64,000 bases of DNA from contig CAZSXE010000006.1 of NCBI GenBank assembly GCA_964611185.1, positions 1-64,000 on the forward strand. Reading direction: 5' to 3'. A program made the translations under genes and the position numbers. The notes below the pieces were generated by a model. It was not told the DNA's origin. It searched no databases and saw only the letters and a program-made list of their open reading frames with translations. Of the stretch, positions 43,140-51,856 are shown in pieces (positions within the stretch are counted from its first letter, which is position 1; each line of letters opens with the position of its first letter). The DNA comes from CAAGNP01 sp964611185 (GTDB lineage Bacteria; Bacteroidota; Bacteroidia; Bacteroidales; UBA932).

Positions 43140-44501
43140 CTATTGTTTAATTTTTCTTTGTTTCGTACTTTTAACAGGAGATGTGGTAAGCAAAATTGCT
43201 ATCAGCCCCAATATTGCAGCTAAAAATGATGTTATCAAGATGGCCACCTTTCCCAAATGAATTAAAGACTCGTCTCCAAAAGCGAGATTATCTATAAAAA
43301 TCGACATGGTAAAACCTATTCCGGCCACTAACCCTAAAGCAAATATCTGTTTCCATTTGGTTCCCGAAGGAAGCTCCGCAATTTTAAACTTAACCGAAAG
43401 CCAGCTGAAAACCGTTATTCCCAAAGGCTTTCCTATCAACAATCCGAAAAATATACCCACTGCCACATCCGGGAGAGGCATAGAGGCAAAGACTTCACTG
43501 TCGAAAACAACTCCCGCATTGGCAAGTGCAAAAAGGGGAATTATTAAAAAATTAGCAATCGGATGAAGAGCTGTCTCAAATCTGTGTATGAGAGGATTCA
43601 TCTTATCGACTTTATTGTTCATTAGGTTTATAACCTCCATCTGCTGCGAATTAGCAAGCACTTCCACCTCGCTGTTGCCCGAAGACTTGAATTTCTCTAT
43701 CAAATACTTCATTCTCACATAGAAACGGACTTCATTGATAGATGTTCTCGTGGGAATAGATATTGCAAGAAGGACTCCGGCTATCGTGGCGTGAATCCCA
43801 GATTTGAAGACAAAATACCACAAAACCAACCCGAAAATGATATATATGTATGGACTTTGGACCTTTAACCTATTGAAAACCATCAGTATTGCAAACACAC
43901 AGAGAGCCAAAAGGAGAAAAGTCATATTTATGGGGTGGGTAGGATAAAAAACGGCAAGTACAATTATTGCCCCTAAATCATCCACTATGGCTAAAGCCAA
44001 TAAAAAAACTTTCAACGCTGAAGGGCATCTTTTCCCGAGAATGGAAATTACCCCCACTGCAAAAGCTATATCGGTAGCCATCGGGATTCCCCAGCCATGA
44101 GCAGATTCGGTGCCGGCATTAAAACAAGTATAAATAATAGCAGGAAACAGCATCCCTCCCACAGCAGCGAAAACAGGAAGAGCTGCCTGTTTAACAGAAG
44201 AAAGCTCCCCCACAAGCATCTCTCTCTTAATCTCAAGACCCACCACAAAAAAGAAAATCACCATCAATCCGTCGTTCACCCAATCCACAATAGACATTTT
44301 TATCTCAAAATCGCCCACAGATACCCCTGCATTCAGATGCCACAGCTCTTGAAGATGATTAAGAGATGGCACATTGGCTACTATAAGGGCTATAACAGTA
44401 CAAATAAGAAGAATCAATCCGCTTGTGGACTGACTTTTAAAAAAAGATACAAAGAAAGATTTCAAATTATGGGAGATTCCTTTATTATTCACTTCACTCA
44501 T
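43140..44501 (-). CDS. nhaA: Na+/H+ antiporter NhaA
   Basis: The 453-residue membrane protein has about twelve helices and the NhaA family patterns FFFVVGLEIKREMLVGEL, GWGIPMATDIAFAVGVISILGKRCP, LALAIVDDLGAIIVLAVFY (the paired Asp residues used in transport), and GIGFTMSIFI near the end. It expels Na+ in exchange for protons and helps pH homeostasis. It lies between speB and an FKBP gene in the same direction. Confidence 0.94.
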   Translation of the reverse strand: MSEVNNKGISHNLKSFFVSFFKSQSTSGLILLICTVIALIVANVPSLNHLQELWHLNAGVSVGDFEIKMSIVDWVNDGLMVIFFFVVGLEIKREMLVGELSSVKQAALPVFAAVGGMLFPAIIYTCFNAGTESAHGWGIPMATDIAFAVGVISILGKRCPSALKVFLLALAIVDDLGAIIVLAVFYPTHPINMTFLLLALCVFAILMVFNRLKVQSPYIYIIFGLVLWYFVFKSGIHATIAGVLLAISIPTRTSINEVRFYVRMKYLIEKFKSSGNSEVEVLANSQQMEVINLMNNKVDKMNPLIHRFETALHPIANFLIIPLFALANAGVVFDSEVFASMPLPDVAVGIFFGLLIGKPLGITVFSWLSVKFKIAELPSGTKWKQIFALGLVAGIGFTMSIFIDNLAFGDESLIHLGKVAILITSFLAAILGLIAILLTTSPVKSTKQRKIKQ

Positions 44502-44528
44502 TTCACATTAAATAATCGTGCAAAGATA

Positions 44529-45557
44529 CTATTTTTTTCTATTAATGTGCGAAAGGAGAGATAGTTTGTACAAAACTCTCGCACCCACATTTGCGTCCCA
44601 TTCCCCTTCGGGGGAGGGAGAAACCTCACACAAATCAAAACCTATTATTTTTTTATCAGAAACAGCAAGTTTATAAATAAGATATTCGGCCTGAGAAAAA
44701 GTAATCCCACCAGGGACAGGAGTGCCCGTTCCGGGACAATACTCTGGAGTAAGGCCATCTATGTCAAAACTTATATACACTTTCTCAGGAAGAGTGGAAA
44801 TAATATCATCACATATTTTTCCCCACGGCATACCTTCGAAAATCTCTTTATGAATCATAAAATCGGTGAATGAACGCACTCTGTCATCTGAAGCGATAAG
44901 ATCCTGCTCATCAGAGCAATAATCACGAGTAGCTACTTGGGTGATGCGAGAGACCGAGGGGACTTGGTTTAATACATTATACATAATAGAGGCGTGGGAA
45001 TAGGTAAAGCCCTCGTATTCCTTCCTCAAATCGGCATGTGCGTCAATATGGAGAATCCCAAAATCGTCGTTTCTCTCCCCAAGTGCTTTAATCAAGCCAA
45101 ACGGGACACTGTGTTCGCCTCCGGCAACGGCCACGATTTTCCCTTTATCAAGCCATTGTGCAGAAGTTTTATAAACAAAACTATTCATTTTTTCGCTCCC
45201 CTCGTTGACCTTTCTTGTCATCCCCTTGAGGGAAGATCTATCTTTACCCGATTCAAGCCCCGATATAACTTTTTCCGCCCATATTCTGATAATGCGATTC
45301 ATTTTGTTAATATGCTCGGGAAAAGGGACGGTGCCTATTTTCACCTCCCACGCATGAGGAACATTGGCGTCAAAAAGATCTATTTGAGAAGAAGCGGAAA
45401 TAATAGCCTCCGGAGCCTTAGATGTCCCCTTTTTATACGAAACGGTAGAATCCCATGGGACAGATACTACCACTATTTCAGATTCATCTAGCATCCATGG
45501 CAAGGCAAAATATTGGCCGTTGGCTACCCCTACATCATTTGGATCAAAAGTACTCAT
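44529..45557 (-). CDS. speB: Agmatinase/arginase family ureohydrolase
   Basis: The 342-residue enzyme shows the binuclear manganese motifs VAGGEHSVPFG, GILHIDAHADLRKEYEGFTYSHAS and VYISFDIDGLTPEYCPGTGTPVPGG. The family hydrolyses agmatine, arginine or related guanidino compounds to urea. The pattern fits agmatinase (SpeB), which produces putrescine, but the substrate is not proven by sequence. Its ATG shares one base with the kdsD stop. Confidence 0.85.
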   Translation of the reverse strand: MSTFDPNDVGVANGQYFALPWMLDESEIVVVSVPWDSTVSYKKGTSKAPEAIISASSQIDLFDANVPHAWEVKIGTVPFPEHINKMNRIIRIWAEKVISGLESGKDRSSLKGMTRKVNEGSEKMNSFVYKTSAQWLDKGKIVAVAGGEHSVPFGLIKALGERNDDFGILHIDAHADLRKEYEGFTYSHASIMYNVLNQVPSVSRITQVATRDYCSDEQDLIASDDRVRSFTDFMIHKEIFEGMPWGKICDDIISTLPEKVYISFDIDGLTPEYCPGTGTPVPGGITFSQAEYLIYKLAVSDKKIIGFDLCEVSPSPEGEWDANVGARVLYKLSLLSHINRKK

Positions 45558-46528
45558 TATGAAATCCCCTCTCTAATTATATCGTGAATATGAATTAATC
45601 CTACATAAATACCATTTTTAAGGACAATCACGGATGTTATTTTATTGCTTTCCATAATATTGAATGCCTCCACCGCCAAAGAGCCCATCACGATAGTCTT
45701 GGGATGTGGCGACATTATATCCTTAGCAGTTAAAGAGGTAGTGGGAACACCCCTCTCTACCATTCTTCTTATATCTCCATCGGTGATAATCCCCTCAAGC
45801 AACCCATCCCTGGAAAGGACCACGGTCGCACCAAGTCTGTGAGAAGAGATATTGATAATAGTGTTTTGGATGCTTTCATCTTCATCGACAGAGGGTAAAT
45901 TATGAGGGTCGAAAATATCTTCCACTCTCATATACAATCTCTTTCCCAAAGAGCCTCCCGGGTGGTATTTCCCAAAATTCTCCTCCGTAAAACCTCTCAT
46001 CGAAGAGAGTGTCATGGCGATAGCATCGCCCATAGCAAGCTGAGCAGTCGTACTGCAAGTAGGAGCTAAATTGTTTGAACACGCCTCTTTTTCAATAGGT
46101 GTGAGCAAAATATAATCGGCATGATGTGCAAGAAAAGAATCGCTGTTTGAAATCATAGCCACTATCGGATTACCCATCTCCTTGATAAACGGTACAAGTC
46201 GCTTAACTTCTGCGGTATTTCCGCTTTTGGAAACAAACATGACTATATCGTTTTTTTGAATCATTCCCAGATCGCCATGCGCCGCATCAGCAGAGTGCAT
46301 AAAAGCAGAGTGGGTACCGGTCGAATTAAATGTAGCGACAATTTTAGTCGCAATTATCGCACTTTTTCCCACACCGGAAACTATTATTCTTCCCTTACAG
46401 GAGTATATCAGATTAACTATTTCGACGAAAGTGTCATCTATAAATTCAGAGAGTTTTTCCACAGCTTCAGACTCCATCCGAATAACATTTAGCGCCGTCT
46501 TTTTAAGAAAATCCGCATTTTTTTTCAT
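45557..46528 (-). CDS. kdsD: D-arabinose 5-phosphate isomerase (SIS and CBS domains)
   Basis: The 323-residue KpsF/GutQ-type protein has a sugar isomerase (SIS) domain (about 40-175; GRIIVSGVGKSAIIATKIVATFNSTGTHSAFMH and VSKSGNTAEV) and a pair of CBS domains (about 205-320). It makes arabinose 5-phosphate, the first intermediate of Kdo for lipopolysaccharide. This implies an outer membrane with Kdo. The start is preceded by a TACCTTTG promoter element; it heads the kdsD-speB-nhaA-FKBP unit. Confidence 0.92.
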   Translation of the reverse strand: MKKNADFLKKTALNVIRMESEAVEKLSEFIDDTFVEIVNLIYSCKGRIIVSGVGKSAIIATKIVATFNSTGTHSAFMHSADAAHGDLGMIQKNDIVMFVSKSGNTAEVKRLVPFIKEMGNPIVAMISNSDSFLAHHADYILLTPIEKEACSNNLAPTCSTTAQLAMGDAIAMTLSSMRGFTEENFGKYHPGGSLGKRLYMRVEDIFDPHNLPSVDEDESIQNTIINISSHRLGATVVLSRDGLLEGIITDGDIRRMVERGVPTTSLTAKDIMSPHPKTIVMGSLAVEAFNIMESNKITSVIVLKNGIYVGLIHIHDIIREGIS

Positions 46529-46570
46529 AAAAATTTTGTAGAATTTAAACTAAATGGTAACTTAGAGCCA

Positions 46571-46578
46571 CAAAGGTA
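46571..46578 (-). promoter_or_regulatory. Predicted -7 element of kdsD operon promoter
   Basis: The minus strand reads TACCTTTG, matching TAnnTTTG, 42 bp before the kdsD ATG. It lies only 6 bp from the recQ start codon of the opposite strand. Confidence 0.55.
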
Positions 46579-46584
46579 ATAAAT

Positions 46585-48798
46585 ATGCAGATTAGTTCTG
46601 AAGAATTGCGAATAAAATTGAAAGAGTTTTTTGGTTTTAACTCTTTTAAAGGCGAACAAGAAGAGATTATTCTTCATCTCATCAAGGGCGAAGACGCTTT
46701 TGTTCTTATGCCTACTGGTGGCGGGAAATCGCTTTGCTATCAACTACCGGCTTTGATTTTGCCGGGAACGGCAATTGTTGTTTCCCCCCTGATAGCCCTT
46801 ATGAAAAACCAGGTCGATGCCATAAGAGGCTTTATAGCCAATAAAGAAGGCATTGCCCATTTTTTAAATTCATCCCTTAATAAGTCTCAGATTCAAGAGG
46901 TAAAAGAAGATCTCCTCGCGGGGGTTACAAAACTTCTATATGTAGCTCCAGAATCCTTGACAAAGGAAGAGAATATTCTTTTTTTGAAACAGTTGAATAT
47001 CTCGTTTTACGCCATAGACGAGGCACACTGTATATCAGAATGGGGACACGATTTCCGTCCCGAATACAGGCGTATCCGTCAGATTGTGGAAGAGATAGGA
47101 GAAGCTCCCATTATCGCTCTAACTGCCACAGCCACTCCCAAGGTCCAGTCTGATATTCAGAAGAATCTCTCAATGAGTGATGCGAGAGTTTTCAAAGCCT
47201 CGTTTAACAGAGCCAACCTCTACTATGAAGTAAGAGACAAGACAAATATAAAAAGAGAGATTATTAAATTTATAAAGAACAATTCGGGCAAATCCGGCAT
47301 TATATATTGTCTCAGCAGAAAAAAAGTGGAAGATATTGCCGAATTTCTTAATGTAAACGGCATTAAAGCTCTCCCCTACCATGCAGGTATGGATGCTACT
47401 ACGCGTGCGAGGAATCAAGATGCTTTTCTCATGGAAGAGGTAGATGTAATCGTGGCGACCATCGCTTTCGGGATGGGGATAGACAAGCCAGATGTCCGAT
47501 TTGTAATCCATTACGACATACCTAAGAGCCTTGAAGGATACTATCAGGAGACAGGAAGGGCCGGCAGAGATGGAAAAGAGGGTCAATGTATTGCATTTTA
47601 CAGCTATAAAGATATTCAGAAACTGGAGAAATTCATGCAGGGAAAGCCCATTGCGGAGCAGGAAATAGGGAAACAGCTTCTTCTTGAAACTGTTTCGTAT
47701 GCAGAGTCAAATCGCTGCCGAAGAAAGATTCTTCTTAATTATTTTGGAGAAGAATACGATCAGGAGAACTGCGGTTGCTGTGACAATTGCCTCCATCCCA
47801 AGAAGCAGTTTGACGGGCAGGAGGACATTCTTCTTGTCATCGAGCTTGTAAACTCCATGAAAGAAAATTTCAAAGCTGAGCATCTTGCCAATATCTTAGC
47901 CGGTGTTTCAAACTCCATTATAAAATCGTATGAGCACCACAAACATGAGCTTTTCGGAATAGGGAAAGATAAAGGTCTGAGGTTTTGGCTTGCTGTTATT
48001 CGCCAAGGGTTAGTTCTTCATTTTCTTGACAAGAATATCGAGCAGTACGGTCTCATCTCCGTAACAGATAAAGGGAATCAATTTTTCGATAATCCTCACG
48101 CAGTGATGCTGACAGAAGATCGAGAATTTGAAGAGGGTGATGATGAAGATGAAGACGACGAAGTGGTCATTGGAAATACCAAACACACATCGGCTTCAGG
48201 CGGAGGAGACCCGATACTATTCTCCATGCTGAAAGACCTCAGACACTCTATGTCCAAGAAAAAGAATCTTCCCCCTTTCGTTATCTTCACCGATCCATCT
48301 CTTGAGGATATTTCCATCCAATATCCCATCACCCTTGACGAGCTGAAGAACTGCCAGGGAGTGGGTGAAGGGAAAGCTAAGAAATTTGGTAAAGATTTTA
48401 TTGAGCTGATTGACAAATATGTTAAGGAAAACGAGATTGAAAGACCCAACGACCTCATTGTCAAGTCGGTAGTTAACAAATCTGCTAACAAAGTCTATAT
48501 TATTCAAAACATTGACAGGAAAATACCACTTGAAGATATAGCGGAAGCCAAGGATATCGATATGCTCGATTTAATCGAAGAGATCGAAGCCATTGTAAAT
48601 TCTGGGACGAAATTGAATATCGATTATTATATAAGGCAGTCAATCGATGAAGACAAAGTGGATGACATTTATGAATATTTCAGGCACGAGGCCACTTCCG
48701 ATTCTATTACCGATGCCCTTAAGGAGCTCGGGCCGGACTACTCCGAAGAAGAGGTAAGACTTGTACGGATTAAATTCATGTCGGAAATTGCCAATTAA
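46585..48798 (+). CDS. recQ: ATP-dependent DNA helicase RecQ
   Basis: The 737-residue 3'-5' helicase acts in recombination and repair. Visible are Walker A MPTGGGKSLCYQLP (residues about 46-59), the DEAH motif IDEAHCISEWGHDFRPEYRR, ALTATATPKV, the helicase C domain ending YYQETGRAGRDG, the four-cysteine zinc site (CRRKILLNYFGEEY through CGCCDNC), an RQC winged helix, an HRDC domain (about 540-615) and a further C-terminal extension. The acidic stretch EEGDDEDEDDE before HRDC is notable. It ends 2 bp from miaA on the other strand. Confidence 0.95.
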   Translation: MQISSEELRIKLKEFFGFNSFKGEQEEIILHLIKGEDAFVLMPTGGGKSLCYQLPALILPGTAIVVSPLIALMKNQVDAIRGFIANKEGIAHFLNSSLNKSQIQEVKEDLLAGVTKLLYVAPESLTKEENILFLKQLNISFYAIDEAHCISEWGHDFRPEYRRIRQIVEEIGEAPIIALTATATPKVQSDIQKNLSMSDARVFKASFNRANLYYEVRDKTNIKREIIKFIKNNSGKSGIIYCLSRKKVEDIAEFLNVNGIKALPYHAGMDATTRARNQDAFLMEEVDVIVATIAFGMGIDKPDVRFVIHYDIPKSLEGYYQETGRAGRDGKEGQCIAFYSYKDIQKLEKFMQGKPIAEQEIGKQLLLETVSYAESNRCRRKILLNYFGEEYDQENCGCCDNCLHPKKQFDGQEDILLVIELVNSMKENFKAEHLANILAGVSNSIIKSYEHHKHELFGIGKDKGLRFWLAVIRQGLVLHFLDKNIEQYGLISVTDKGNQFFDNPHAVMLTEDREFEEGDDEDEDDEVVIGNTKHTSASGGGDPILFSMLKDLRHSMSKKKNLPPFVIFTDPSLEDISIQYPITLDELKNCQGVGEGKAKKFGKDFIELIDKYVKENEIERPNDLIVKSVVNKSANKVYIIQNIDRKIPLEDIAEAKDIDMLDLIEEIEAIVNSGTKLNIDYYIRQSIDEDKVDDIYEYFRHEATSDSITDALKELGPDYSEEEVRLVRIKFMSEIAN

Positions 48799-48800
48799 AG

Positions 48801-49661
48801 CTAATCGGTAAGTTCCAGTTTCTTCTCATCACGCCACCAGGTAAGTTGCCTTTTGGCGAAATGGCGTGTATTGCGTTTTATAAGTTCGACTGCCCTTTCG
48901 AGAGGATACATTCCATCGAGAAAATCGAATATCTCTCTATATCCCACAGTATTGAGCGATGGCATATTTCTATATTTTTTTAGACTCTCCACCTCCTCGA
49001 TCAGCCCGTTTTCTATCATCATATCCACTCTGCGATTTATTCTGTCGTAAAGTACCTCTCGATTTCTGACAAGGCATACCTTATTAATATTAAAAGGACG
49101 CTCTTTGATGGTATTGGATTTGAAAGATGAAAATTTTTTCCCTGTGGTGATGGTGACCTCAAGAGCCCTCACGACTCTTTGTCTGTTGGCTGTATCTATG
49201 GTTTCATAAGATTCTGGATCTATGGTTTTCAACTCGTCTGCCAATGACTCAATTCCCTCTTTTTCAACTCTTTCCATAAGATTTGTCCTCAAATTCATAT
49301 CTGCTTCTGGGAAATCATCAAGACCTTTACACAGAGCATCGACATACAATCCGGATCCCCCCACCATAACGAGATGGTCATGGTTTTTAAAAAGCTTGTT
49401 CAGGAGTGAGAGGGCCTCCATTTCGTATTTACCGGCAGTATAATACTGAGATACCGAATGAGAAAAAATAAAATAATGACGAACTTTCTGTAACTGCTCC
49501 TGTGAGGGGGGGGCAGTCCCTATTTTCATCTCCTTAAAAATCTGTCTTGAGTCGCATGAAATAATGGGAGAATCATATTCAAGAGCTTTAGAGATACTGT
49601 AATCTGTCTTGCCGACAGCAGTAGGCCCTACTATTATGGTTAGCTGCTTATCGCTCTTCAT
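48801..49661 (-). CDS. miaA: tRNA dimethylallyltransferase MiaA
   Basis: The 286-residue enzyme adds a dimethylallyl group to A37 of tRNAs reading UNN codons. It has the P-loop IIVGPTAVGKTDYSI, the ISCDSRQIFKEMKIGTAPPS motif, VMVGGSGLYVDALCKGLDDFP, and the C-terminal TVGYREIFDFL and RNTRHFAKRQLTWWR. ATG 49661 gives the family N-terminus; a longer frame upstream is rejected. The start lies 14 bp inside the upstream gene. Confidence 0.95.
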   Translation of the reverse strand: MKSDKQLTIIVGPTAVGKTDYSISKALEYDSPIISCDSRQIFKEMKIGTAPPSQEQLQKVRHYFIFSHSVSQYYTAGKYEMEALSLLNKLFKNHDHLVMVGGSGLYVDALCKGLDDFPEADMNLRTNLMERVEKEGIESLADELKTIDPESYETIDTANRQRVVRALEVTITTGKKFSSFKSNTIKERPFNINKVCLVRNREVLYDRINRRVDMMIENGLIEEVESLKKYRNMPSLNTVGYREIFDFLDGMYPLERAVELIKRNTRHFAKRQLTWWRDEKKLELTD

Positions 49662-50151
49662 CACTGAAATCGGATTCTTCCATAGAATAATCATCAACCG
49701 AAGAATCATCATTCATCTCTTTCGTATCGGCCGACATCAATTCGTAATCGTCATATTTACTCGAAAACTGCTCAGGGTTTCTCCCTTTTTCATTAATCGT
49801 GCGGGGATAGTACTCTCGTGGCTGCGGTTCGTTTTTAGATATCAGGTCAAGATTTATATATAAATTTTTATCAAGATTATAAATGTAACGAAGAGTGGTC
49901 TCCCCCCTCTGGGCCGTAAGTTCAAGAGATACGGTATCCATCGAGCCGTCTCCGAAATCGAAAAGACCGTATTCTTTTCTCTTATTACCGTTACTGTTTA
50001 TCCCCTGAAAAAGGACCATCTGATCGGGTGAAAAACCCAAATCGTTCTGAAGAAATTCGTGAAACTTAAAAAGCTTCATATTTGAAGGGATCTCATACTC
50101 CCTCATAAAAACTTTACTGTACGGTATAGTAGCCTTATAAGTATATATCAT
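49648..50151 (-). CDS. Plasmid pRiA4b ORF-3-like / IS1096 TnpR-like family protein
   Basis: The 167-residue protein has an N-terminal beta-rich domain (about 1-110) starting MIYTYKATIPYSKVFMREYEI with LFKFHEFLQNDLGFSPDQM. This resembles the family often labelled IS1096 passenger TnpR-like or pRiA4b ORF-3-like. The last 40 residues are acidic and disordered. The family name reflects history, not known transposition; no IS ends are seen here. It sits between an acyl-CoA reductase gene (1 bp away) and miaA (14-bp overlap). Function unknown. Confidence 0.7.
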   Translation of the reverse strand: MIYTYKATIPYSKVFMREYEIPSNMKLFKFHEFLQNDLGFSPDQMVLFQGINSNGNKRKEYGLFDFGDGSMDTVSLELTAQRGETTLRYIYNLDKNLYINLDLISKNEPQPREYYPRTINEKGRNPEQFSSKYDDYELMSADTKEMNDDSSVDDYSMEESDFSDEER

Positions 50152-50152
50152 A

Positions 50153-51145
50153 TTAAATCTGTTTTATCTCCAAACAAAAATTCATAGTGTCCTTTCCATC
50201 CGGATAGTCACTCAGGCAAGGGCACTGAGCGATACCAAAGTTACGATAAATTTTTTGAATATTGTCTTTGTTTTTTTCAAAAAATAATTCTACCTCCTCA
50301 ATAGAGCTGTATTTTTTAAAATTTATGATTCCCACAGGTGGGTAAATCTCGTCCGATTCACTCAAGATAAAGCATCCTGCCGTGAAAAACAGGCTTTTGT
50401 TCATAGATAAAACAGCTTTGTTTCGTAGAAAATTTGAACGCATTGCCGGAATTATAAAGTTGTTACAAGCATCGCCGATAGAAGATGCAAGTGATTGAAT
50501 ATCAAAAGATTCATGTATCAACATATATGTTACACTCCTGCATCCAAGTCCATAATATAAGATTATATCTTGAATCAAAGCATCTTTCTCCACCTGCGAC
50601 AACTTCTGAGGGAGTACAGCCACGCTGAACTTGCTGCTTCTTATAAGTTTCGGTATGTCGGGGAAAAAAGTATTAAAATAATTGGCGGCACTCTCTCCTC
50701 CCATAGTGATCACACCATCGAGAGGTACTGTTTCCAATTCACGATTATTTACATACCTCAGATCGGGGAACAGCACAGGTAATATCTTATGGTCCTTGGA
50801 AGAGAGCTTTATCACCGGTTCTGCTCCGCTGAGAAGAACGCATATAAGGTCATGGAACCCCACGAGAGGGATATTTCCGGCCATAACTATCCCTATTTTA
50901 GGATGAGATGTCCGAGCGGACAAATCATACCTTTCACACCATTTTTCCAAATTGTCTTTTTTCAAAAATGTATCACATATAACAGTTAAGGAGTGTCTTT
51001 GCATATAGAGTGTGAAAAAAGGGTTGCCGTCCCGAGTCTGCAAAGATGCAGCATCAAGTTCTTTCCATACAATATCACCGGCAAGCCACCCTGAAAGGTG
51101 CTTACCGAGGTTAACAAGAGCAGATATAGAGTCTTTAAGATTCAA
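50153..51145 (-). CDS. LuxC-like acyl-CoA reductase
   Basis: The 330-residue protein resembles the LuxC/acyl-CoA reductase family within the aldehyde dehydrogenase fold: IGIVMAGNIPLVGFHDLICVLLSGAEPVIKLSSKDHKILP (cofactor region, about residues 84-123), LIRSSKFSVAVL and GLGCRSVTYMLI, which includes a possible catalytic Cys (about residue 200). Such proteins reduce acyl-CoA to aldehyde, but the role in Bacteroidetes is unclear. It is first of a three-gene unit with a TnpR-like gene and miaA, divergent from yigZ. Confidence 0.8.
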   Translation of the reverse strand: MNLKDSISALVNLGKHLSGWLAGDIVWKELDAASLQTRDGNPFFTLYMQRHSLTVICDTFLKKDNLEKWCERYDLSARTSHPKIGIVMAGNIPLVGFHDLICVLLSGAEPVIKLSSKDHKILPVLFPDLRYVNNRELETVPLDGVITMGGESAANYFNTFFPDIPKLIRSSKFSVAVLPQKLSQVEKDALIQDIILYYGLGCRSVTYMLIHESFDIQSLASSIGDACNNFIIPAMRSNFLRNKAVLSMNKSLFFTAGCFILSESDEIYPPVGIINFKKYSSIEEVELFFEKNKDNIQKIYRNFGIAQCPCLSDYPDGKDTMNFCLEIKQI

Positions 51146-51158
51146 AATGAAATTTATT

Positions 51159-51179
51159 TATTTTTGCAGTGCAAAAATA
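51159..51179. promoter_or_regulatory. Palindromic divergent promoter between acyl-CoA reductase and yigZ genes
   Basis: A perfect palindrome has arms TATTTTTGCA and TGCAAAAATA around a central G. Each arm contains a TAnnTTTG -7 element (51159-51166 for yigZ on plus; 51172-51179 for the reductase gene on minus). Start sites for the two directions would fall within a few bases of each other, so transcription is likely mutually exclusive or jointly controlled. Confidence 0.65.
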
Positions 51180-51218
51180 GTGAAAATATTAGAGAAAAAG
51201 CGTACCTTGCAGTCTTGA

Positions 51219-51845
51219 ATGGAGAACGCAAACATACTTGTTAAAGACTGCTATAAAAGCATCTCTGCACCATCCAAGGGGATCTATAAGGATAATGGCA
51301 GCAAATTTCTCTCTTTTGCCTTTCCCGTAGAAAGCGAATCTGAGATTAAAACAATCATTTTCAATCTTAAAAAAGAATATTTTGATGCGAGACACCACTG
51401 CTACGCATACAGACTCGGATACAAAGGTGATATATGGAGAATAAATGATGACGGCGAGCCCTCTTCTACCGCAGGAAGGCCTATTTACGGTCAATTACTT
51501 TCAAACGAATTAAGTGATGTCCTTATCATAGTAGTGAGATACTTCGGAGGTATAAAATTGGGCGTGCCCGGATTGATAAAAGCATATAAGAGCGCTTCAT
51601 CAGATGCTATCGCAAATTCTCAAATTATTGAAAAGACTGCCAAGGAAGATTTCAGGATGATATTTGATTATGAGCAGATGAATAGTGTGATGAGGATTTT
51701 GAAGGAGATGGATATCACCCCTTCGGAGCAGCACTTTGACAATGAATGTAGCATAAGTGCCAAAGTAAGGCTGAGAGATGCAGACAGATTTGCTGAAGCA
51801 GCGGGAAAATATGCCACAGTTACTAAAATCGATTCAACTAATTAA
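51219..51845 (+). CDS. YigZ/IMPACT family protein
   Basis: The 208-residue protein has the IMPACT N-terminal domain with KGSKFLSFAFPV-like SKFLSFAFPVESESE, ARHHCYAYRLG, NDDGEPSSTAGRPIYGQL and VIVVRYFGGIKLGVPGLIKAYKSA, then a DUF1949-like alpha/beta domain. Bacterial members are of poorly known function, with a suggested link to translation control. The pyrB gene follows after 11 bp. Confidence 0.88.
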   Translation: MENANILVKDCYKSISAPSKGIYKDNGSKFLSFAFPVESESEIKTIIFNLKKEYFDARHHCYAYRLGYKGDIWRINDDGEPSSTAGRPIYGQLLSNELSDVLIIVVRYFGGIKLGVPGLIKAYKSASSDAIANSQIIEKTAKEDFRMIFDYEQMNSVMRILKEMDITPSEQHFDNECSISAKVRLRDADRFAEAAGKYATVTKIDSTN

Positions 51846-51856
51846 TATTCAATACA

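Noticed and set aside
49648..50151. Possible insertion sequence, because of the TnpR/IS1096-like family name
   Set aside because: No inverted ends, target duplication or transposase nearby; the gene is embedded in a tight chromosomal operon.
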